From contig JAZGTN010000007.1 in the NCBI GenBank assembly GCA_037783415.1, forward strand, positions 3,989,501-4,053,500: a stretch of 64,000 nucleotides of DNA. The letters are read 5' to 3'. Shown here piece by piece: positions 47,161 to 56,305 of the stretch. The position numbers and the translations under genes are program-made. The notes below the pieces were generated by a model. The model had not been told where the DNA came from and did no database searches. It saw only the letters and a program-made list of their open reading frames with translations. The stretch is from Leptasterias polaris. Its lineage: Eukaryota; Echinodermata; Asteroidea; Forcipulatida; Asteriidae. The first letter of the stretch is position 1. Each line of letters begins with the position of its first letter.

Positions 47161-47703
47161 TGGCCGACATGCAGGCATACATGATGTTCTTGGTTTGGTC
47201 ATTGGTATGGTAGGGTCATCTTTTGGTTTTTGTCAACGTAATGCCCGTGCTAATTTAGTGTAGACACAATCAAGAAGGGGTACAGTCACCTGTAAAAGTT
47301 TGTCCCAGTATTTTCATCAAGAAAGTTACAACAAAGAAACACAGTCCTGGAATTAAAAGAATGAAGGATCGCGGATCGTCGGAACATCTGCCAGTACACA
47401 CACGTACACAGTCGGCCTATTGATCTTACACTTTACAAAAAGAAGCAATATATTAAAGTTTGATATTAAAGTACTTATAGTTATATAAATTTAAATACAA
47501 GTTATTTATAGTTTAACTCATAGGTTGCTAGTCCTTGCTGGTCTATTTTTATTTCGTCTACCCAGGTCTACCCCCTCAGTAAAATGGTACGAGCCAGACT
47601 AACCCTGCACGTGCACAATATACACGTGTGTGGATCGGGTTGGGGACAAGTACATGATGTACAATGAGGAGATTGTACGCAAAAATATACACAGTCAAAT
47701 TGC
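47161..47703. other. Gene-free stretch
   Basis: Nothing recognised. Confidence 0.35.
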
Positions 47704-48500
47704 TACGGAAGCCGGATAGTGCCAGGAAATAAGAAGTGAAATATTTTTTCATGAGCGCGATAATATTTTTTTTGTACCATTTATCTGGCGGCCGCCACTT
47801 ATTATCCGGCGGCCGCCACTTAATTATCCGGCGGCCGCCACTTATTATCCGGCGGCCGCCACTTAATTAATCACATGCCCTCTTACCCTTAACCCCCCCC
47901 CCCCCCCATGATCCTACGACCTGTCCTCTAACCCCCCCCCCCCCCCCCGGAACCTATGAGCTTTCCTCTTTACAAAATGGAAGTAGTTCCGGTCGGCTGT
48001 CCCAAGATGCATTGGTGTGAATGCTGGGGGAAGTTGGCGTTCGATTAGCTCATGGTTAGGGGCTCACCCGGATGAGCAGACCGGGGTCGACCCGGGGAAG
48101 CTAATCGAACGCACCCAACATGTCCTCTTAACCCCCCCCCCCCCCCCCCTGAATCCTATGACCCGTCCTCTTAAAATCCGCAAAATAAAGAACGTGTGGT
48201 ACAGATTATTATGTGGCGGCCGCCAGATAATTATGTGGCGGCCGCCAGATAATTATGTGGCGGCCGCCGGATAATAAGTGGCGGCCGCCACTTAATTAAG
48301 TGGCGGCCGCCGGATAATAAGTGGCGGCCGCCACTTATTATCTGGCGGCCGCCGGATTATTAAGTGGCGGCCGCCGGATAATTAAGTGGCGGCCGCCGGA
48401 TAATAAGTGGCGGCCGCCAGATAAATGGTACAAAAAAATATTATCGCGCTCATGAAAAAATATTTCACTTCTTATTTCCTGGCACTATCCGGCTTCCGTA
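47704..48500. mobile_element. Fold-back element with arrays of GGCGGCCGCC palindromes
   Basis: Near-perfect inverted ends of about 95 bp (left TACGGAAGCCGGATAGTGCC; right the inverse) are flanked by AATTGC on both sides (47698-47703, 48501-48506). Inside, GGCGGCCGCC occurs 14 times, four in the left array and ten in the right, spaced about 21 bp by ACTTAATTAT or GGATAATAAG. Between the arrays lie three C runs and a hairpin. No protein frame. Confidence 0.88.
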
Positions 48501-48547
48501 AATTGCAACATCATACTGTAACAAAAAAATTCAGCGCGTCCTTCCAG

Positions 48548-48825
48548 CACTATACAGCAATCCTTCACCGATCTTGAACTCTTGGTGGCAGCAGATATGC
48601 CTCCATTACTGCGGTGTACCTGGGTGGTACTGCGCTGCCTAGCGACTGGTATAAGGTTTGGGCTACACGGCGATCATTTGATCAGTCTCGGGTTATTGGA
48701 CTTTCACTTTGCAAATCGCTTAAACCCGTCGCTAGGCAGCGCAGTACCACCCAGGTACCACCGCAATAATGGCGGTATCTGCTGCCACCAAGAGTTCAAG
48801 ATCGGTGAAGGATTGCTGTATAGTG
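48548..48825. mobile_element. MITE with about 100-bp inverted ends
   Basis: Left end CACTATACAGCAATCCTTCA, right end the exact inverse. The arms continue through AACTCTTGGTGGCAGCAGAT and GTGGTACTGCGCTGCCTAGC. The central 80 bp are unrelated to the arms. Confidence 0.85.
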
Positions 48826-48910
48826 GTAAACCTTGTCCGACAGACGGCGTGGCTCAAGCGTCCAGTAACGGTCATTCTCTCTACTCTTCGTGTACCGCTA
48901 TGACCACATT

Positions 48911-49284
48911 AAAGGGCTGTATACGTTTGGTAATGACTCTGAAAATTAATGGCAATAACAACTTACTTGGTAAGAACATAGAGCAAGGACAATAGTTATC
49001 CTTGCTCTATGGTAAGAAGTACAGCAGCTTTGGATAGTATAACGCATTTTGAGAAACTTTTCACTTCGAAGTAGCCTATATACTACTGTTTTTATAGAAA
49101 AATATATCAAATTTTTATCTCATGGCCGTAACGCTTCTCAGAATGTGTATTCCTATGGGGAATATTCTTCCTGCGTGGAGATATTTGCTCCGGTTTTTCT
49201 GTGAAAAAACGCGACCACCTTTTGAAGTTAATTTTATTGTATACCTACATTTATATAGGATTAAAACAATACAGCACCTTTAAT
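48911..49284 (+). repeat. ATTAAAGGC-ended element, copy 4
   Basis: The left end is ATTAAAGGGCTGTAT and the right end ATACAGCACCTTTAAT, an imperfect inverse with TTAA at each edge. It contains an internal palindrome (ATAGAGCAAGGAC then TCCTTGCTCTAT). It is related to the copies at 36246-38015. Confidence 0.7.
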
Positions 49285-49471
49285 ATACTTTTTCGGCCTA
49301 AAAAGAAAATAAAAAAGACTGTATAACATATAAAATAAAAAAAACATGTCTGATGACGTTGAGTGGATTCAAGCCTGACACTTTTGATATCATGCGCAGA
49401 AGCACAACCCAGACGAAATGTTCATGTAAAAAAAATTATATATGTATATAATTTGTAGGAAGAAAAAAAAA

Positions 49472-49807
49472 AGAATTGTGAAAGACATGGGCGAGCTCGT
49501 CCCCACAGTGATGAGTCCAGAGTCCACGTTGAGAATGAGGTAGTCACCTCAAGATAAACACATGTTTAACGTCATGGATGCTTTTTGAATAACACCAGTG
49601 ATGGCTGCCAGTAAGAATAAAGCGGGTGGGATCTGTGTAAATATTTTAGTAGAATTTGAATAAAAGGCTGACGAGAACAACCGGCTACCATCCTCAAACA
49701 TTCAAGCATTGTACAATGTTGAAACTATTTTTTCCCCAATTCATTTCAGTGTGCTGATATGTCGGCCCCCAGGACGTCTCTGTAAGAGAACCGCATGTAG
49801 CTAGACA
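49472..49807 (+). promoter_or_regulatory. Conserved 5' flank and 5' UTR of gene B
   Basis: It aligns in reverse with 30031-30385. The conserved part begins at GAAAGACATGGGCGAG and runs to the ATG. It is free of the mobile elements that fill the surrounding DNA, and is the candidate promoter and 5' UTR. Confidence 0.5.
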
Positions 49808-49826
49808 ATGGCAGACTCAGAAGTCG
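49808..49826 (+). CDS. Sacsin-like gene B: start exon (MADSEV)
   Basis: ATG at 49808 (ACAATGG) encodes Met-Ala-Asp-Ser-Glu-Val and one base, then donor G|GTAAGAAAAT. Length and phase equal those of gene A's start exon. Three of the six residues are replaced relative to A (Leu-Lys-Asn against Ser-Glu-Val). Confidence 0.78.
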
Positions 49827-50070
49827 GTAAGAAAATATCTATACGCTCTTTTAAAAGAAAACGAATATACATTCTCCTGTCTGCAACTCAGCGGTTTTAA
49901 CAGACCCCACTAGTCGTAGTAAGAAACTTATTGTTCTGTTGTGTTATCCCTTCGTGGTGGATCCCTTTGTGTTGCCTGTTCTTTGTTTTTATTCGTTTTT
50001 ACCATATCCATATTATCTTTTCGCACTCCTCTTTTTGCAATAAATGGATATGTTTTTGTTTGTACTTGTT

Positions 50071-52621
50071 TTTCTCCGTCTATGCACCTACATCCACTGC
50101 AACAGATGATGTTATCAACAACTTTTACGAGCAGCTACAAGATGCGATCAATTCAAACAAAAAGAACTGCGACACACTTGTTGTGGCGGGTGACTTCAAC
50201 GCAAAACTTGGAAATCAACCTATCCCTCTCGTCATGGGACCCCATGGCTATGGAGACAGCAATTCAAGAGGAGACAGACTGGTTGATTTTTGCTTGGATA
50301 ACAACCTTACTGCTGCACACTCCTGGTTTCCCAAACGATCTGCCCACAAGGTCACTTGGATCAGCAGGGCAAGAAATGCAAGAAATGCTATTGATCACAT
50401 CTTAATTAGCACAGAAGCAAGGAATCATCTAACTGACTGCCGTTCCTACAGCGCTTGCTTTGACACTGACCATCGATTGGTTATCTGCAACCTGAAGTGG
50501 AAATTTCGTTGTCATGCCACAGCACATGGATTGCGACCGAAACGACCAAACATTGAAGCCCTGAAGTCGGAACAAACATCTGAAGCCTTCCGTCAGCTGG
50601 TTCGATCCCGTGTTACTCCAGGCGACTCTCTTGAAGCTGTCGCACACGTCATACACGAAGCATCTCTTGAGACCTGTGGTACAAAAACTTCTCAGAAGAA
50701 ACAGCCGTATCTGTCTGAATCAACTCTCCATCTAATTCAGCAGAAGAAGAGGGCTGTAGGCACCCCAGAATTCACAGCTCTGAGAAAAGAGGTCAAACAC
50801 GCATGCCAGAAAGACCTCAATGAATGGCTAGCAACTAATATCAACACAATGAACCAAGCATACCAGAACCATGACTGCAGAACTATGTTCAAAACTGCTG
50901 ATGTTCTTCTTCAGAGAACACGTGTGCCTACGGTGAACATCAAAGACACAAACGGTCGGGTATTGGAGACAGTTGAAGAAGAAATACAGCGTTGGCATCA
51001 GTATGCTATAGATCTTTTTGAGTCCAACCGGCCACGTCCTCCCCAGCACACGACTGAAGTTGAACGAAACCCACCTACACAGGAAGAGACCAGGAAAGCC
51101 ATACAGGCACTGAAAAACCACAAGACTCCTGGAGCTGACTGCATCACATCTGAGGCTCTTAAAGCTGCAACACAGGATCCGCAGGTTTTCAGAGTCCTTC
51201 ATGAGGCAGTCTGTAACATCTGGAACTCTGGGAAGTGGCCACCGTCGATGACCAAGTCGGTGTATATCCCGTTGCACAAAAAGAATGACCGAGGTTTGTG
51301 CAACAACTACAGAACACTTGCTCTAATCAGTCATGCCAGCAAAATCGTCCTGAATCTGATACAACGCAGACTGGAAAGAACCGCCAACATCGTAGTGAGC
51401 GACACCCAATGTGGCTTTGTAAGCGGCAAGGGCACAACGGATGGAATCTACCTCCTTAAAGGTGTGGCGGAGTCGCACTACGCAGGAAAACGCCCTCTCC
51501 ATCTGGTCTTCGTTGACTATAAGAAGGCATTTGATTCAGTCAACCACACACTTCTGTTTGCAAAACTGCGGTATCTGGGTGTGGAAGAGGATGTGATGCG
51601 ATTACTTGAAGAACTGTACATCAACTCAAACGGCCAGCTCCGGTGGAAAGGCCAGATGACGGACGGGTTTGAAACACCAGTCGGAGTTCGACAAGGCTGT
51701 CCACTGTCACCAACACTCTTCAGCCTCTACACCGAGTGCCTCATGCGAGAGTGGTACAACCGCACAGCGCACCTAACGGCTCCGGATGTAAGTGGTACCC
51801 CCCTAAAGGAGATCAGATATGCTGATGATCTTGTACTGATGGCGCTGTGCAGGGCCGATGCTGAAGAGATGCTCAATACCCTGGGCGATATATCTGAGAG
51901 GTATGGGCTAGCTATCCACCCTGATAAGACTGAGTACATGATCATCCAGCCAACAGCCGATGATACCACCATCACATACCGCTCAGCACAAATACCTTGT
52001 GTCACATCTTTCAAGTACTTGGGCGTGTCGATCAATCACATGCTTGATGACAGTAAGGAGGTTCGAATGCGGCTAGGCATGGGCAAATCTACTCTCCGGC
52101 AGTGCAAATACCTACGCTCTCCCCGCGTCAGCATTGAGGTAAAGGTACAGCTCACTCGGGCACTAATCATGTCAAGGGTACTGTATGGTGCCACCACCCT
52201 ATCGCTGAAGGCAGCTGATATCAAACGCCTGGACAGCTTCGGCCGAACCATCTGGCGTCACCTGCTCAACATCAAGTGGCAAGACCATGTGACAAATGAA
52301 AGACTGATGGAGATGATAGGCAACCGTTGGTACTTCAGCAGCAGTGCTGTGATTGAAAGAAAGGCAGCTTGGTTGGGCCATGTGGTTCGCCAAGGCGGTA
52401 TAGCAGCAGCCGTTGTGGATGGGATGCCAGAGGGATGTCATCGTTCCGTGGGCCGACCAAAGATGCGCTGGGTAGACAACATCCGAGAATGGTCAGGTTG
52501 CGATACCACCGAACTCAAAGCAGCAGCACTGGAAAGACGGGCTGTGGTGGGAGCGGTACCAGTGATTTCAGCAGGGTACAATTTGAGGAGGAGACCACGG
52601 GCAATTGCCTATGTCTACTAG
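50071..52621 (+). pseudogene. LINE ORF2: endonuclease and reverse transcriptase, N-terminus missing
   Basis: The frame is open to a TAG at 52619-52621. It starts inside an apurinic-type endonuclease (VVAGDFNAKLG near the start; DHILIS and DTDHRLVI later). It then has a reverse transcriptase with FVDYKKAFDSVNH, GVRQGCPLSP and the catalytic IRYADDLVLM, and a C-terminal GRPKMRWVDNI segment. The first part of the nuclease is lost. The upstream in-frame ATG at 49931 belongs to host intron sequence and is not the element's start. Absence of stops indicates a young insertion. The clade could be RTE-like; I cannot fix it. Confidence 0.88.
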
Positions 52622-52628
52622 ATGATGA
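50071..52628 (+). mobile_element. 5'-truncated non-LTR retrotransposon (LINE) in intron 1 of gene B
   Basis: The insertion is bounded by a direct repeat TGTACTTGTT (50061-50070 and 52629-52638). The matching intron of gene A (about 29770-29790 in reverse) has this word once, so the limits are exact: 2,558 bp. The tail is a short ATG repeat (TGATGATG-like), as in RTE- and CR1-type elements. The 5' end is missing. Confidence 0.9.
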
Positions 52629-52680
52629 TGTACTTGTTAATGCCTATGACGAAGGTCCGGTTTGGATCGAAAGCTTTTAT

Positions 52681-52980
52681 TATAGATAGGTTGCAATATG
52701 ACGTAAATCGGCCATCTTTACGGGCAATTTGGAACACACAGCCATGCGCTACGCGTGAGAACGGCGTGCAGCACGCGCACATTTCACAAAACTCATTGCA
52801 TCATTGGTTAGTGAATGACGCGGCTGCGTTAATAATTTGAGCGCTTGACGCGCCTGCAAGCCAAAATGCGATTTGCCCGTAAAGATGGCGTCTACTGGGA
52901 AGTAGACTGGGAAGTAGACTGTGTGTTCCAAATTGCCCGTAAAGATGGCCGATTTACGTCATACTGCAACCTATCTATAG
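52681..52980. mobile_element. TATAGATAGGTTGCAATATG element in intron 1 of B
   Basis: The ends TATAGATAGGTTGCAATATG and the inverse ATACTGCAACCTATCTATA continue as arms of about 55 bp (GGCCATCTTTACGGGCAATT). It is the single-unit relative of the fold-back at 46745-47160. Gene A lacks it at the corresponding position. A 12-bp tandem GGGAAGTAGACT lies near 52896-52920. Confidence 0.75.
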
Positions 52981-53213
52981 ACCCATTGCACAACGCGCAG
53001 CGCACGTACACGCGCGTCTCCTGTCCGCCATTTTGGGTGTCAAAACGTGCACAAAAGGAATGGACTCCCCAAAAAGGCAGAAATGCTAGACGCGCATTGT
53101 TCGGAGGTGCGTAAACACGTGGACCATAATTTTGTGCACGTTTTGACACCCAAAATAGCGGACAGGAGACGCGCGTGTACGTGCGCTGCGCGTTGTGCAA
53201 TGGGCCTAATATA
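52975..53213. repeat. MITE, GCGCAGCGCAC family, copy B
   Basis: This is the counterpart of 29511-29703. It is longer in the middle, where GTGCACAAAA and its inverse extend the arms to about 70 bp. Flanks towards 53440 match those of copy A. Confidence 0.78.
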
Positions 53214-53236
53214 AATAAATAACATAAAACACAATT

Positions 53237-53429
53237 GGGCCCAATTTCATAGAGCTGCTGAAGCACAAAAAGTAGCTAAGCACAACAACATTTCGCTTAC
53301 CAGAATAAGGTTACCAGCCAAACTACCATGTCACATGTACAATTGTTGACTGGTATCCTGCTCATTTCTGCTTAGCAGACAATTTCTTAGCAATATTTTC
53401 TGCTTAAGCAGCTCTATGAAATTGGGCCC
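53237..53429. mobile_element. MITE, CCCAATTTCATAGAGCTGC family, copy 3 (B only)
   Basis: It begins GGGCCCAATTTCATAGAGCT and ends with the inverse AGCTCTATGAAATTGGGCCC. It sits between blocks that are adjacent in gene A's intron, so it arrived after the duplication, or was lost from A. Confidence 0.82.
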
Positions 53430-54140
53430 AGGTCCACATTTGACCCAGATTCCGTTTCCCAAGGGGCCTGAAACATATCTGGGTCAGGCTGACCCGGAAG
53501 CGATTTTTTTCCAGCTCAGTTGCGGCAGAACCAACAGTGGGCTATGTGGGGGATTTCATCATAGAACAATATATATTTATGCTTACCGCACACAAGATCG
53601 TATTTTATTTGGTATTCTATTGAAGTGAAAGAGGAAGTAATGATGGTGTATTCACATGTTTATTAAACAACGTCCTCTGGTGACCAGTTCGAAATAAAAG
53701 AATATCTCGCGAACTATAAAATATGACATGTATTAAAAAATGTTTGCTTTAAGATCCGAACTTGTCCGACATTGTTTGACACTGTGATGAGCACTTGATG
53801 ACAATAGCACCCATTTCATACAGGATTACAACAGGAAAGTTAAACAATATACAGAATCATTTCATATTTTGGTCTATAGAAATGATCTGCTTATGTCAAC
53901 CATGGAGGTAGAAAACAGACCGTAACACTATTACTAGTTAAAGTCACATTAGATCTAGTTATCAATTTAAAAAGTCTCACGTATCAATGGCGTTCAAAGT
54001 CCTCAATCAAAACAGAAGTCTTTGATTATGAGTCATCCCATGTCTGGAGGAACGAGTAAGCAGAACAGCTACTTTGAACAATCAAAAATATAAGAGGTGT
54101 TTGGAGCAATTTGCATGGTGTGGAAATAACTGTAAACTTC
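53430..54140. other. Intron 1 of gene B
   Basis: 53440-53575 matches 29340-29500 of gene A in inverse (CAAGGGGCCTGAAACAT, AACAGTGGGCTATGTGGGGG). From 53576 the sequence is unrelated to A. No gene recognised. Confidence 0.55.
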
Positions 54141-54187
54141 TATCTCCTGAAGAAGAGCAGAGTTATAATGCTCGAAACGTCGAGACC
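54141..54187 (+). ncRNA. Hammerhead-ribozyme-like motif from a Penelope-like remnant
   Basis: A stem I half TCTC is followed by CTGAAGA, then AGAGC, a loop, GCTC, GAA, ACGT, C and the pairing half GAGA. This gives the hammerhead order: stem I, CUGANGA, stem II, GAA, a two-base-pair palindromic stem III (ACGU), C. One extra A sits between CUGAAGA and stem II, so activity is uncertain. Hammerheads with very short stem III are reported in Penelope-like elements. Downstream, ACACCGGCTCTTTTCAGAGC fits the end of such an element. Confidence 0.45.
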
Positions 54188-54317
54188 ACACCGGCTCTTT
54201 TCAGAGCCAACACTTCCACAAAAGAGATTTAATACATGGTTGTACCTGCAAGTTTACTAGTTATTTATTTATAGTTACTTCTCACTCAAAAAATGTTTTG
54301 TTTGTTTTCCAAAACAG

Positions 54318-54406
54318 ATCAAGGTTTCGGTCAGAAGCTTCCACCTCTCCATATTTACCTAAAACAGGTCTTGGATAAGTACCCAGAAGGAGGGCAAATA
54401 TTAAAG
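54318..54406 (+). CDS. Sacsin-like gene B: exon 2 of 4, N-terminal SIRPT segment
   Basis: The 89-nt exon has acceptor CCAAAACAG and donor AAAG then GTAAGA. It encodes DQGFGQKLPPL and YPEGGQILK, in the phase required by both neighbours. It corresponds to 26974-27062. Confidence 0.9.
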
Positions 54407-54548
54407 GTAAGACTAAAGAGTAATAAGCAGACTGTATGAATGATTCTGACGGGCAAGCGAACTCAGTGGCGTAAACCAGATAGGTCAGGGTGAGAGCCCC
54501 CTCCCACTCAGAACCCTTGCACCCACCCCAGCGCTATAACGGTAATGC

Positions 54549-54745
54549 TCCAGAGTTTCCGAGTTTGGCCACCCAAACTCGGAAACTATACACCCTTTAC
54601 GGTGAGTGCGTGTGTTTGCATTGGCATTGCTTAGGTCGTTAATGGATGAGCAGTTAATCTGCCTGGGGCAGTCAGCAGCACAATTGGCTTGTTCATGAGC
54701 TTGTGTGGGTTGGTACAGACAAAAGGGTATAATATTATGGCCTTT
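54549..54745. repeat. Single 177-bp-type unit in gene B
   Basis: The sequence that is tandemly repeated in gene A at 24837-26802 appears here once, inverted as expected. It is bounded by the palindrome GTTTCCGAGTTTGG and CCAAACTCGGAAAC. It marks the state before amplification. Confidence 0.8.
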
Positions 54746-54934
54746 TTCTGGAGCTTTCGAGTAATGGAAAACAAATAATAATACAAAATAAAATAATGGG
54801 ATAAACAAATCACATTTGCTTGATGTTTTATACATTAAAGAGTCCCTAAAATATTACGTGCGAGACTTGCACAGTCTTCCTGTCTGCACATTTATTGACT
54901 CCCAAAACTATGGATATAATAGGCGCGTGTAATA

Positions 54935-55150
54935 GACCCTTCCCAAGAAATATGTAAATTGCACATCGCGCGTGCGCACTAACATTTTTGTTGGCAAAAT
55001 GATTGAACATCGCACCTTTTTGTGGGACTGATAATCGCATGACGCAGACGCGTTTGCGCGTCTGCTTCATACACATCTCTGTGGCGTTTGCCAATCAATA
55101 GGGTCTGTACGCATGCGTGAATGTAATTAGCATATTTCATGGGAAGGGTC
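54935..55150. mobile_element. 216-bp MITE with TA duplication (B only)
   Basis: The ends GACCCTTCCCA and TGGGAAGGGTC are flanked by TA on both sides. Gene A's intron continues directly from TATATCAAT to TTGCGCTGCGC here, so A shows the empty site. Confidence 0.75.
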
Positions 55151-55553
55151 TATTGCGCTGCGCTTCGTGAAATTGATCAAGTGCAGTTCGAAATTTTGCA
55201 TATTATTGTCTCATTGACAATACTCACAAAAACATGGCCACACAGATTTTCTTTCTTTCCACACTAAAGCTCGGTTTCACAAAGAGCTAAGACTGATCTT
55301 AAGATGTTTATCAATCACAAGTACTAAGCAAAGTGTCATGTCATAATATAAATCTTTTCGGTGATATTTGACAACTCATCTAAAGATGAATCTTAGTGCT
55401 TTGTGAAATTGGCCCTTGTCTTTAATTGTCACTGGTTGGTTGGTTGCATGATTACATGGTGTGTTTATTTTTAAAATATTATTTATGCTTTAAAAGCAGG
55501 GGAATTAAAAGGAGTAACGCATTCCTTCTACTCTGATATTTATACGTGACTAG
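55151..55553. other. Intron 2 of gene B, part conserved with gene A
   Basis: It aligns with 23500-23920 in inverse. No exon or RNA recognised. Confidence 0.65.
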
Positions 55554-55812
55554 GAACTGGTGCAGAATGCGGATGATGCCGGAGCGACGAATGTGATCTT
55601 TCTCTTTGATCAAACTGATCACCCAAATCAGAGCCTGTGGTCTAAAAGTCTACGCAAAGTTCAAGGGGCAGCTCTGTACGCGTACAACGACGCCATATTT
55701 ACCGAGAAAGACTGGACGAGTATACAGCATCCTTCACAGAGTGGGAAGATTGATGACTTGGCGAAGGTGGGACGGTTTGGACTTGGCTTCATCTCAGTTT
55801 ATCATCTCACAG
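55554..55812 (+). CDS. Sacsin-like gene B: exon 3 of 4, SIRPT1 ATPase core
   Basis: The 259-nt exon has acceptor GTGACTAG and donor CACAG then GTAGGC. It encodes ELVQNADDAGA to GRFGLGFISVYHLT. Against gene A it has three base changes, all altering residues and none in the ATP-site motifs. Confidence 0.92.
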
Positions 55813-56305
55813 GTAGGCCTATTATTCTCTTGTTTTAAATTTTACTTATATGTTATTTGTGCAAATATAATTTTGGCTTGCAGGTGCGTCAAGCGCTCAA
55901 AATTATTATTAACGCAGCCGGTCAGTCTGCTGCCACCTAGCATTTCAAAGTCTTCAATTCGGACACGGTCCTAGTAATTTTAAAGTCTGTATGAGGACAC
56001 GCTTTAATACTCCACTGATGTCATTATACAATGTTCTTCTCGTTATATAGTTGAATCACCGTGAGTCCAATTTATAATAAAAACGATTAGGGCATAAACT
56101 GATAAACCTGTCTTCCTATGATACCTGCTTTCGTTGTAAGCCATACTCATCTTACCTTCCAGTTATTTTGTCCAGCTTCTGCGTGTTGGTTATTTCAGGT
56201 TATGCGGGAACCCCTCCCTAATAACATTGCAGGATCCACGTCAGGCTTCAAACTCCATTATCTAATCAAAATCATATTATGACATTTCATTGTACTACTC
56301 TCCAG
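55813..56305. other. Last intron of gene B (empty site for the TTAA transposon)
   Basis: 493 bp. It aligns with the gene A intron apart from the 1.88-kb insertion there. An old GGTGGCAGCAGA-type repeat end (inverse, near 55920-55945) is shared by both copies. Confidence 0.75.

Noticed and set aside
30031..49807. A shared bidirectional promoter between the two sacsin-like genes
   Set aside because: The start codons are about 19.8 kb apart, and each has its own conserved flank with repeats between them.
49931..50070. ATG at 49931 as the true start of the LINE protein
   Set aside because: This stretch matches host intron DNA of gene A. The LINE begins at 50071 after the TGTACTTGTT duplication.
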